DNA of 14,988 nucleotides from the NCBI GenBank assembly GCA_002507085.1, contig DAYW01000007.1:30477-45464 (forward strand), written 5' to 3'. Each line of letters begins with the position of its first letter. The first letter of the stretch is position 1. Of the stretch, positions 7,927 to 14,721 are shown in pieces. The translations under genes were made by a program, and so were the position numbers. This DNA is from an archaeon UBA168 (GTDB taxonomy: Archaea; Thermoproteota; Thermoprotei_A; Marsarchaeales; UBA168). A model generated the notes under the pieces. The model was given only the letters and a program-made list of their open reading frames with translations, was not told the origin of the DNA and ran no database searches.

Positions 7927-10356
7927 ATGGCAGACAAGAAGGAGGCTCTTCTCCTTTGGTTTGATGAGCTAGGCAGGGAAGACGTGAGCATAGTAGGAGG
8001 CAAGTCAGCCAACTTGGGAGAGATGACGAGGGAACTTCAGAAGGCGGGCGTACCGGTTCCCTACGGCTTCTCAACCACGGCTAAGGCTTACCGTTACTTC
8101 CTGGAGTACAATCATCTTAATGAGAAAATAGATCAGGTTATGGCGGAGCTTAAGGATCCCAACGACACCGACACCCTTCAGAAGGTCGGTGCCACCATCA
8201 GGAGCCTTATAGTAAACGCGCAGCTGCCGCCAGACCTGGCCTCTCAGGTCACGGAGGCCTACAAGAAGCTCAGCCAGATGAGCGGAGCTGATGAGGCTTA
8301 CGTGGCTGTCAGGTCCTCCGCAACTGCAGAGGACCTTCCGGATGCGAGCTTTGCTGGCCAGCAGGAGACTTATTTAAACGTCAAGGGAGAGCAGGAGGTC
8401 CTTCAGAAGCTTAAGGAATGCTATGCAAGCCTCTTCACGGACAGGGCCATATTCTATAGAGCTCAGAAGGGCTTCTCCCAGAGCGCGGTGTCGCTGGCCG
8501 CTGCCATACAGCTGATGGTCTTCTCTAAGGCGTCTGGCGTCATGTTCACGCTTGACGTGAGCAACGGAGACACCTCTGTGGTGCTTATTGAGGCATCTTA
8601 CGGCCTTGGAGAGTACGTGGTTCAGGGAACTGTTACCCCTGACGAGTACTACGTGAGGAAGAGCGACCTCGAAATAATTAAGAAGAACATAAACAAGAAG
8701 ACGAAACAGCTTGTGAGGCTGCCAAACGGCGGAACAGTCGAGCAGGAGGTGCCAGCGGAACTTCAGGACAAGCCGGCGCTTACAGACGACCAGATAAAGA
8801 CCTTGGCGTCTTACGGCATCGCGATTGAGAAGCACTACGGCAGACCCATGGACACCGAGTGGGCGCTTGACGAGAGGACCAATAAGCTATTCATAGTACA
8901 GGCCAGACCTGAGACCGTTTGGTCGGCCAAGGGAGCTGCCAAGGAGCAGGCTGCCGCCGAGCAGAAGGTCTCCACAACCGCGGAGAGGAAGGTCTTGGTG
9001 AGCGGGCTTCCGGCTTCGCCCGGTTTAGCTGCAGGAAAGGCTCACGTCATACTTGACGTTAAGCACATTGATGAGTTCCAGGATGGAGAGATCCTCGTCA
9101 CGGAGATGACTGCTCCCGATTGGGTTCCCGCCATGAAGAAGGCGAAGGCAATAATAACCAACAGCGGTGGGATGACCTGCCACGCTGCCATAGTGTCGAG
9201 GGAGCTTGGCATACCCTGCATAGTGGGCACCGCGAGCAGGGGAGCTGCGGCTACCGAGACCATAAAGACTGGGCAAGACGTAACCGTTGACGCTACCAAC
9301 GGAGTCGTATACGAGGGGATCCTTGAGGAGGCAACAAAGCAGGCTCCAGCCGCGGCGGCTGCCGAAGGAGGAGCAGTTGTAGCAGCGGTCGAGAGCTATC
9401 CCGTAACCGGTACCAAGATCTACGTCAACTTAGGAGAGCCGGACCTCGCTGATAAGGTCTCAAAGCTTCCAGCTGACGGCGTTGGCCTTATGAGAGAGGA
9501 GTTCATATGGGCCTCATACATCGGTGAGCACCCGCTTTACCTCATAAAGGTGGGGCACCCGGAGAAGGTCGTGAACGGGCTGGCAGAGGGCTTCAGGAAG
9601 GTCGCGCAGGCCTTCAACCCCAGGCCGGTTGTGCTGAGGTTCTCCGACTTCAAGACCTCTGAGTACAGGGACCTCAAGGGAGGAGAGGAGTTTGAGCCTC
9701 AGGAGCCTTCTCCGCTGCTCGGCTGGAGAGGAGCCAGCAGGTACTACGATCCCAAGTACATAGAGGGCTTCAAGCTCGAGGTCCAGGCAGTGAAGAAGGT
9801 GAGGGAGGAGTACGGGCTCAAGAACCTCTGGGTCATGATACCGTTCGTCAGGACCGTGGACGAGCTCAGGAAGGTAGTGGAGATCATGGACCAGGAAGGA
9901 CTTAGGCGTGGGCCCGACTTCAAGGTATGGCTCATGGCCGAGATCCCGAGCAACATCATACTGGCTGACAAGTTCGCCCAGTACGTGGACGGATTCAGCG
10001 TCGGCTCTAACGACCTCACGATGCTCATATTGGGAACCGATAGGGACAACGGAACTGTTGGGCACATATTCGACGAGAGGAACCTGGCTGTCCTCAGGGC
10101 TGTGAAACAGTTGATAAAGGTAGCTCATCACTACGGCAAGACCGTCAGCGTGTGCGGCCAGGCTCCCAGTGTCTATCCTGAGTTCACCAAGTTCCTGGTC
10201 GAGCAGGGCATCGACAGCGTCTCGGTCAATCCTGATGCGGTTGTATCAACAAGGAAGAACGTGGCTGCATACGAGCAGAGGATACTGCTGGACGGCATAA
10301 CGAAGAAGGGCATGGTTGAAGACCCCGACCTCAGGTGGGATCCCTTCCCTGAGTGA
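7927..10356 (+). CDS. ppsA: Phosphoenolpyruvate synthase (pyruvate, water dikinase)
   Basis: This cytoplasmic enzyme makes PEP from pyruvate and ATP, releasing AMP and phosphate, and is the entry to gluconeogenesis; in some archaea it may also work in reverse. The 809-residue protein has the expected three domains. The N-terminal ATP-grasp domain carries GGKSANLGEM and VRSSATAEDLPDASFAGQQE. The central swivelling phosphohistidine domain has GGMTCHAAIVSRELGIPCIVG with the phosphorylated histidine H419. The C-terminal PEP/pyruvate TIM barrel has GVGLMREEF, VMIPFVRT, GSNDLTMLILGTDRD and CGQAP with the expected acid/base cysteine C743. Length matches the family. Two Ala/Glu/Lys-rich linkers (about 333-355 and 468-485) flank the swivelling domain, fitting its movement between active sites. 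The gene stands alone, divergent from the kinase operon. Strong use of AGG, AAG, GAG and CTC codons suggests high expression. Confidence 0.97.
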   Translation: MADKKEALLLWFDELGREDVSIVGGKSANLGEMTRELQKAGVPVPYGFSTTAKAYRYFLEYNHLNEKIDQVMAELKDPNDTDTLQKVGATIRSLIVNAQLPPDLASQVTEAYKKLSQMSGADEAYVAVRSSATAEDLPDASFAGQQETYLNVKGEQEVLQKLKECYASLFTDRAIFYRAQKGFSQSAVSLAAAIQLMVFSKASGVMFTLDVSNGDTSVVLIEASYGLGEYVVQGTVTPDEYYVRKSDLEIIKKNINKKTKQLVRLPNGGTVEQEVPAELQDKPALTDDQIKTLASYGIAIEKHYGRPMDTEWALDERTNKLFIVQARPETVWSAKGAAKEQAAAEQKVSTTAERKVLVSGLPASPGLAAGKAHVILDVKHIDEFQDGEILVTEMTAPDWVPAMKKAKAIITNSGGMTCHAAIVSRELGIPCIVGTASRGAAATETIKTGQDVTVDATNGVVYEGILEEATKQAPAAAAAEGGAVVAAVESYPVTGTKIYVNLGEPDLADKVSKLPADGVGLMREEFIWASYIGEHPLYLIKVGHPEKVVNGLAEGFRKVAQAFNPRPVVLRFSDFKTSEYRDLKGGEEFEPQEPSPLLGWRGASRYYDPKYIEGFKLEVQAVKKVREEYGLKNLWVMIPFVRTVDELRKVVEIMDQEGLRRGPDFKVWLMAEIPSNIILADKFAQYVDGFSVGSNDLTMLILGTDRDNGTVGHIFDERNLAVLRAVKQLIKVAHHYGKTVSVCGQAPSVYPEFTKFLVEQGIDSVSVNPDAVVSTRKNVAAYEQRILLDGITKKGMVEDPDLRWDPFPE

Positions 10357-10368
10357 GGGGCAGCATAA

Positions 10369-10378
10369 GCTTAAGTAA
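10369..10378 (+). promoter_or_regulatory. Possible TATA box of the membrane protein-Lon operon
   Basis: GCTTAAGTAA is centred about 21 bases upstream of the ATG at 10395, only 13 bases past the ppsA stop. An A/T-rich block (10381-10393) closer to the ATG is too near to be the TATA box of a leaderless message from that ATG, but could drive one starting further downstream. Confidence 0.3.
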
Positions 10379-10380
10379 GA

Positions 10381-10387
10381 TTTTTTT
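10381..10387 (+). terminator. Oligo-T tract after ppsA
   Basis: A run of seven T 25 bases after the ppsA stop is the type of signal that terminates archaeal RNA polymerase. No stem-loop precedes it. It sits within the upstream region of the next gene. Confidence 0.35.
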
Positions 10388-10394
10388 ATTATAC

Positions 10395-10449
10395 ATGATT
10401 AAAGACGAAGGCAAGAGCGCTTCCAATACTGCTTCTAGTAGCGCTCGCC
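10395..10449 (+). other. Out-of-frame start and signal-peptide coding segment of the following gene
   Basis: Reading the frame of the following gene upstream of GTG 10450 gives KTKARALPILLLVALAVSSQ, a textbook signal peptide: basic start, hydrophobic core, small residues. That frame meets TGA at 10396 and has no ATG, GTG or TTG before 10450. The only ATG, at 10395, is one base out of register; read from there the frame ends at TAA 10485 after 30 codons. Removing one base near 10401-10406 would join the ATG to the signal peptide as MIKTKARALPILLLVALA. The segment therefore looks like the true 5' end of the gene broken by a one-base insertion, a base-call error, or a recoding event. Confidence 0.65.
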
Positions 10450-11169
10450 GTGAGCTCGCAAGCAGCGGCGGCGCTTTCAACTGCTAACTCCGCATCTCTG
10501 TTTAAAATTAAGAACAGCATAGACATAAGCTTCGCGAGCGTGAAGTTAAACTACGGCGATTACGTGGCGATGTTTTTAACTCCTCCCGTTTACGATCTGC
10601 AAGCAACTGTGCTGCCCTATAACCTGAGTGAAACTTACGACCTTCATCTTATAGCGAACTACACACAGCTCAATAGCGCGGGAAGCAGCTTGGTTGTCAT
10701 GATCCCCAGCGGCCCAGGTACCTACAACCTATCTGTTACGTTTGTTTCTAGGGTTCCTTTCGTCCTTCAGTACGGCATAGTTACGCAGAACTACACGGCT
10801 TATCCGCACTTGGCTGGCACGCCAGTGCCGCTCGCAAGCGGCGTTTGGTTCCTTCCCATAGTCACGGAAAGCTATCAAGGCAACTATACGGCCTACACCT
10901 TCACGAGCAGCGTTATAGAGCTATCTGACGCTAAGCCCGTGCCTTCCGTTTTCTCGTTTAAGTTCCCCTCGGTCGTGTCGTTGGCCATATTTCTAGCCAT
11001 ATCCGCTTTGCTGCTTTACGTTGACGCCTTCGCCGTCAGCGATACCTACTGGAAAGAGAAGTCCCAGGAGGCGAGCAGGAAGAGGTGGATAGGGGTGATA
11101 TTGCTCCTGCTGTTCACCTTGTTTATAATTTACTGGAGCATGGGTTTGCTCGGGGTGAAGTTCACGTGA
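10450..11169 (+). CDS. Envelope protein with glycosylated outer domain and two-helix membrane hairpin, unknown family
   Basis: I do not recognise the family. From GTG 10450 the product is 239 residues, but no ribosome-binding site precedes it and a signal peptide is encoded just upstream, so the true N-terminus is probably 18 residues longer, from ATG 10395 after a one-base correction. Residues 1-170 form a beta-rich, Ser/Thr/Tyr/Val-rich domain with five N-glycosylation sequons (NLS twice, NYT three times), as in proteins exposed outside the cell. Two membrane helices follow, about 174-196 and 213-235, joined by a short basic loop (KEKSQEASRKRW). The positive-inside rule puts the loop in the cytoplasm and the large domain outside. 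The stop is 15 bases before the double-ATPase Lon gene, which has a strong ribosome-binding site, so they are probably one operon. A role as membrane anchor or substrate receptor for that protease is inference. Confidence 0.7.
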   Translation: MSSQAAAALSTANSASLFKIKNSIDISFASVKLNYGDYVAMFLTPPVYDLQATVLPYNLSETYDLHLIANYTQLNSAGSSLVVMIPSGPGTYNLSVTFVSRVPFVLQYGIVTQNYTAYPHLAGTPVPLASGVWFLPIVTESYQGNYTAYTFTSSVIELSDAKPVPSVFSFKFPSVVSLAIFLAISALLLYVDAFAVSDTYWKEKSQEASRKRWIGVILLLLFTLFIIYWSMGLLGVKFT

Positions 11170-11171
11170 TA

Positions 11172-11179
11172 GGGGTGAT
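11172..11179 (+). promoter_or_regulatory. Strong ribosome-binding site of the AAA-AAA-Lon gene
   Basis: GGGGTGAT is near-complementary to the archaeal 16S rRNA 3' end (anti-GGAGGTGATC) and sits five bases before the ATG at 11185. It fits an internal operon gene, in contrast to the first genes of operons here, which lack such sites. Confidence 0.7.
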
Positions 11180-11184
11180 TTCAG

Positions 11185-13917
11185 ATGAGCAACGAGGATT
11201 ACGATGACGAACAGGAATTTGAGAATCTGTGGTGGTACAAGAGGAAATGGGCGAGAACGGTTTTCGCCCCCATGCTTTATCTGACTTCGTGGCAGTACCG
11301 GTTCTACAGGTTTCTACAAAAGAGCCCTGAGGAGAGGAAAAAAACGGTGGAAGCCAGGGCCAAGAAGATAAGGAAGAGGCCAGACTTTCCCACGGTCAGG
11401 GCTGAGGACGTCATAGGGAGAGAATCGGAGCTCGCCAAGGTGATGGTGGGCGTTCACTATCACGTGTTCAGGAGCAAGGAGCTGAGAAAGGCCTCTCCGA
11501 TACCGCCTCCTAAAATCTTCATCATAAAGGGCGAGAGCGGCTCGGGCAAGAGCTACTTCTGTGAGGCTGTTCAGAGGGAGGCCTTTGAAGAAGGGCTCAA
11601 GGAGGGCCTCATCATAAATTACCCAACGCTGAGGCCGCAGGAGGTTTACAGCATGTGGTATGGGAGCAGCGCTCAAAGGCTGAGCCAGTTCTTTGACGCC
11701 GCTTTCCTGCAGGCAAGCGTCGTGTTTATAGACGAGTTTCAGGCATTTGGCAAGAAGTTCCAGTCCTCTTCGGAAGTTGGCATGGAGGAGACCAGGGTTC
11801 AGACGGTGCTTCTTGAGAAGTTTGACGAGCTCCAGAAGAGAAACTACAGGACTGTCATCTTGATAGCAACGAATGAGTACGAAAGCCTTACGGAGACTCT
11901 CAGGAGAAGGGGAATAGTCGGGGTGATAGACCTCGATACGTCTATGAGCAAAGATGTGCTGACAAAGATAGCCAGCAGGGAGTGCGAGCGCTATGGCATA
12001 ACGATATCTCCGGCGGCCATAATAAACGCCTTGGAGGAGTCTTTGAGGGCGCTGGGGGTTAGCACCATAACTCCGGCCGATGTCGTCAATGCGTTTCAGG
12101 TGGTTGTCAACTCTAAGTCAGCGCCAATTCAGGAGGGCTTCCTACAGAAGCTTAAGGGAGGCGGGCCTAAGGAGCTTCCCTCGCTTTCCTCGCTTATAAC
12201 CCTTGAGGACTTCAGGGCCGCCGCAAGGAAGATAAAGTCCTATGCCACAGGCGAGAAGACCGAAGCCGCTAAGAAGGCCGTCATAAAGGTCAGACCTAAG
12301 GAGAGGTACAAGGACGTGGGCGGTCTCCACGGGGTGAAGGACGAGATAATGAAGGAGATAGGGCTTGCGCTCAATCCGGACCTCGCGCTGAAGGCCAACT
12401 ACATACCTCCCAAGGGTTACTTGTTCTACGGTCCTCCGGGCACGGGGAAAACCCTCATGGCAAAGGCGCTGGCGGGTGAAAACGACGTTTGGTTCTACAA
12501 CATAAGCGGGCCCTCTATAATTCAGGGAATGTATGGCGACCCCGAGAAGACCATAAGGGATATATTTGATGATGCCAGAAAGAACGCTCCCTCAATAATA
12601 TTCTTTGACGAGATGGACTCGGTGGCCCCCAAGAGGGGTACTCATGACCCGGTAATGGACAGGATAGTCTCGCAGCTGCTGACGGAGATGGATGGTTTTG
12701 TGCCTCTAACGGGCGTTGTGGTGATCGGAACCACCAACAGGATGGACGTACTTGACCCCGCGCTCTTGGAAAGGTTTACGAAGCACTTTGAATTCCCATA
12801 TCCAAAGAACAGGGAGGAGAAGAGGGAGATAATCGAGATACACCTTCGCGAGTACAAGGATGCGCTGGCCCCTGGCCTAACAGTAGATCAGATACTCGAC
12901 GTCTTTGACAAAAAGACGCTTTCACCTAGGAAGATCGAGGACACGATCAACGATGCCAATAGGCTTCGGGCTAAGGAGCTGGAGGCCATAAGCGAGTTAG
13001 TTGCGGCCGCAAAGAGAGGTGATGAGGAGGCGCTCAACAACGTGAAGAACATATTCGCCCCCGATCTGAAGCGGGCTTCGGAGCTGCTTGGCTTTGAGGT
13101 AAGCGAGAAGGAGATAAGCAGGCTTGAGTCCATAACGCCATCGAACTACCCACTTATGATATACCACTTTGAGAAGGCCCTTGAGAACGCGCAGGAGGAG
13201 GGAATCGAAGAGGCAAGGCAGATGATAGAGTCAACGGTGAGGGCGGAGAAACCGGAGGTTGGGAGGTCTTACGGCCTCGTGGCTTTGGGAGAAAGCGCTC
13301 AGAGCGGGCTTGTGAGCGTCATAGAGGTCCTCGTTAATCCCAATGGCAGCGGCAAGGTTTACGTGGTCGGAAGCGAAGCGGGAGAGAGCGTTAGAGCCAG
13401 CGCCGAGGACGCGTTTATATACATAAACTCGATTTCTTCCTGGAAGTACAAGAGCTACGATGTTTACGTGGAGCTCGTTACTCCCGCCAAGGGCATGGAG
13501 AAACAGCCCATAGGCTTTGGCGCCACTGTGCCGCCGGTTTCAGGTCCCTCGGCGGGCTTGGCTATAGGGATAGCCATGATTTCAGCGCTGACAAACATCC
13601 CAGTGGATCCAAGCGTGGTGATAACCGGGGCTGTGACCGCAAAAGGAGAGGTTTGGCCCGTGGGTGGGCTTGACTACAGGGGAAGCGGAAAGATCGAGGC
13701 AGCCCTTCAGGATAAGTACGCCAAAAAGCTCATAATACCTGAGTACAACTATGAGCACTTTGGAGACGTTGGCATACAGGAGGTCCTTGAGAAAAGGAAG
13801 ATAAAGGTGATCCCCGTGAGGACTCTTCTCGAGGGGGTTAAGGAAGCCCTCGTGGGAGAACCAACTGAGGAAAGCATATTGTCGGCTCTGGGCGCGGAGT
13901 TGGTGGAAAAAGCATGA
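11185..13917 (+). CDS. Double AAA+ ATPase fused to a Lon-type serine protease domain
   Basis: This is an ATP-driven protease of 910 residues. Residues 1-85 hold a charged start, an unusual aromatic basic stretch (LWWYKRKWARTVFAPMLYL, 15-33) and no CDC48-type N-domain. The first ATPase module has Walker A GESGSGKS (116-123) and Walker B FIDEF (D183, E184). The second is CDC48/PAN-like: YKDVGGL, Walker A GPPGTGKT (416-423), pore loop GMYGD (Y450), Walker B FFDE (D475, E476) and ATTN-type sensor GTTN. A helical linker (about 570-690) leads to the S16 protease domain with GPSAGLA (S789) and GKIEAAL (K836), the Ser-Lys dyad. The loop before the lysine (GGLDYRGSGK) is about four residues longer than in Lon. 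No membrane helix is present, unlike archaeal LonB. It should unfold and degrade cytoplasmic or membrane-delivered proteins. It overlaps the acylphosphatase start by four bases. Confidence 0.92.
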   Translation: MSNEDYDDEQEFENLWWYKRKWARTVFAPMLYLTSWQYRFYRFLQKSPEERKKTVEARAKKIRKRPDFPTVRAEDVIGRESELAKVMVGVHYHVFRSKELRKASPIPPPKIFIIKGESGSGKSYFCEAVQREAFEEGLKEGLIINYPTLRPQEVYSMWYGSSAQRLSQFFDAAFLQASVVFIDEFQAFGKKFQSSSEVGMEETRVQTVLLEKFDELQKRNYRTVILIATNEYESLTETLRRRGIVGVIDLDTSMSKDVLTKIASRECERYGITISPAAIINALEESLRALGVSTITPADVVNAFQVVVNSKSAPIQEGFLQKLKGGGPKELPSLSSLITLEDFRAAARKIKSYATGEKTEAAKKAVIKVRPKERYKDVGGLHGVKDEIMKEIGLALNPDLALKANYIPPKGYLFYGPPGTGKTLMAKALAGENDVWFYNISGPSIIQGMYGDPEKTIRDIFDDARKNAPSIIFFDEMDSVAPKRGTHDPVMDRIVSQLLTEMDGFVPLTGVVVIGTTNRMDVLDPALLERFTKHFEFPYPKNREEKREIIEIHLREYKDALAPGLTVDQILDVFDKKTLSPRKIEDTINDANRLRAKELEAISELVAAAKRGDEEALNNVKNIFAPDLKRASELLGFEVSEKEISRLESITPSNYPLMIYHFEKALENAQEEGIEEARQMIESTVRAEKPEVGRSYGLVALGESAQSGLVSVIEVLVNPNGSGKVYVVGSEAGESVRASAEDAFIYINSISSWKYKSYDVYVELVTPAKGMEKQPIGFGATVPPVSGPSAGLAIGIAMISALTNIPVDPSVVITGAVTAKGEVWPVGGLDYRGSGKIEAALQDKYAKKLIIPEYNYEHFGDVGIQEVLEKRKIKVIPVRTLLEGVKEALVGEPTEESILSALGAELVEKA

Positions 13918-14327
13918 AGGCTGCAGCGACAATAAGGGTGTATGGGGTCGTACAGGGCGTCGGTTTTCGCTTCTTCGCGCAAAGGGTGGCATCATCCCTT
14001 TCACTGACGGGTTTTGCCAGAAATGAGGAAGACGGATCCGTGACGATACAGGTGGAGGGAGAACGCGAGGACATAGCCAAGTTCGTAGACGAGGTTAGCA
14101 GAGGGCCTAGGCTTGCACGCGTGTCCAGAGTTGACGTTTCGTGGAAGCCATACGCTGGGGCTTACTATGATTTTTCCATAGAGCGAGCCGCTGCAATAGT
14201 TCCTGTTTTTAATCGGTTTTGCCGCGCGTGCTTTGACGGCCCCTTGACTCTGCAGGCACTAAAGTTACCAGATCCTTCCGCTCTGTTTAAGAGCCACGAA
14301 GCGCCTTTCAGTTGTGGAATTGCCTGA
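13914..14327 (+). CDS. acyP: Acylphosphatase with C-terminal extension
   Basis: Acylphosphatase hydrolyses carboxyl-phosphate bonds in metabolites such as carbamoyl phosphate and 1,3-bisphosphoglycerate. Residues 1-90 are the complete family domain: VQGVGFR (R19 binds the phosphate) and GFARN (N37 positions the attacking water), 18 residues apart as in known enzymes, ending at the strand YYDFSIE. The family is usually about 90-100 residues; here 46 more follow, with FCRACF and an SCGIA end, no clear fold, and a base composition less ordered than the core. The extension overlaps the start of the DUF123 gene and contains its likely TATA box, so it may be readthrough after loss of the original stop. 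The ATG overlaps the Lon TGA (ATGA) with GGTGG upstream, indicating translational coupling. Confidence 0.9.
   Translation: MKAAATIRVYGVVQGVGFRFFAQRVASSLSLTGFARNEEDGSVTIQVEGEREDIAKFVDEVSRGPRLARVSRVDVSWKPYAGAYYDFSIERAAAIVPVFNRFCRACFDGPLTLQALKLPDPSALFKSHEAPFSCGIA
14285..14291 (+). promoter_or_regulatory. TATA box of the DUF123 gene
   Basis: GTTTAAG is centred exactly 26 bases upstream of the GTG at 14314, matching a leaderless transcript. It lies inside the C-terminal extension of the acylphosphatase gene. Confidence 0.45.
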
Positions 14328-14721
14328 ACTAGCTTCGACGTACCTTCTGTTATTTTCGCTAAAAGAGGGTCTTCAAATTGGCACAAGGGGAAAAAAGGCG
14401 TTTAACCTGAAACCGGGTACTTACGTTTACGTGGGTTCTGCGCGGGGAAGGCTAAAAAGCAGGATAACTAGGCACTTCTCACCTCATAAAGCCCCGTTTT
14501 GGAACATTGACTACCTCACGATTAAGGTCAGCCCCTTGGTTTCGTTGGCGTTGTCGCCCAGATATAGTGAGGGATTTACCGCGGCGCTGCTTTCAAAAGC
14601 CTTTCACGGGGTAAAAGGCTTCGGCGCGGCCGACGACCCTTTGAACTCCACGCACCTATTCCAATGCGAGTGCGACCTGAAGGCGTTTCTCGACGAGCTG
14701 GCGGATGCCCTAGCTGTCTAG
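14314..14721 (+). CDS. DUF123 (GIY-YIG-like) domain protein
   Basis: This 135-residue protein belongs to the DUF123 family of small archaeal and bacterial proteins, distantly related to GIY-YIG endonucleases, with no settled function. Family marks seen are STYLLLFSL near the start, GTYVYVGSARG, RLKSRITRHF, FWNIDYL and GFGAADD...THLF near the end. In typical members the last motif contains two cysteines before the SHLF-like block (GFGxSDCxC); here they are Asp and Leu, although CEC follows six bases of sequence after THLFQ is begun (THLFQCECD). A metal or structural site there may be altered. GTG 14314 is preferred because a TATA-like box lies 26 bases upstream; it overlaps the acylphosphatase end by 14 bases. 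The stop at 14721 overlaps the 3' end of the opposing regulator gene by 12 bases. Confidence 0.85.
   Translation: MELPELASTYLLLFSLKEGLQIGTRGKKAFNLKPGTYVYVGSARGRLKSRITRHFSPHKAPFWNIDYLTIKVSPLVSLALSPRYSEGFTAALLSKAFHGVKGFGAADDPLNSTHLFQCECDLKAFLDELADALAV

Noticed and set aside
8374..8835. A 153-codon open frame on the minus strand inside ppsA
   Set aside because: It is antisense to the conserved nucleotide-binding domain of ppsA and has no promoter or recognisable motif.
9514..10131. A 205-codon open frame on the minus strand inside ppsA
   Set aside because: It is a shadow of the strongly biased ppsA codons; the plus strand encodes the well-conserved PEP synthase barrel there.
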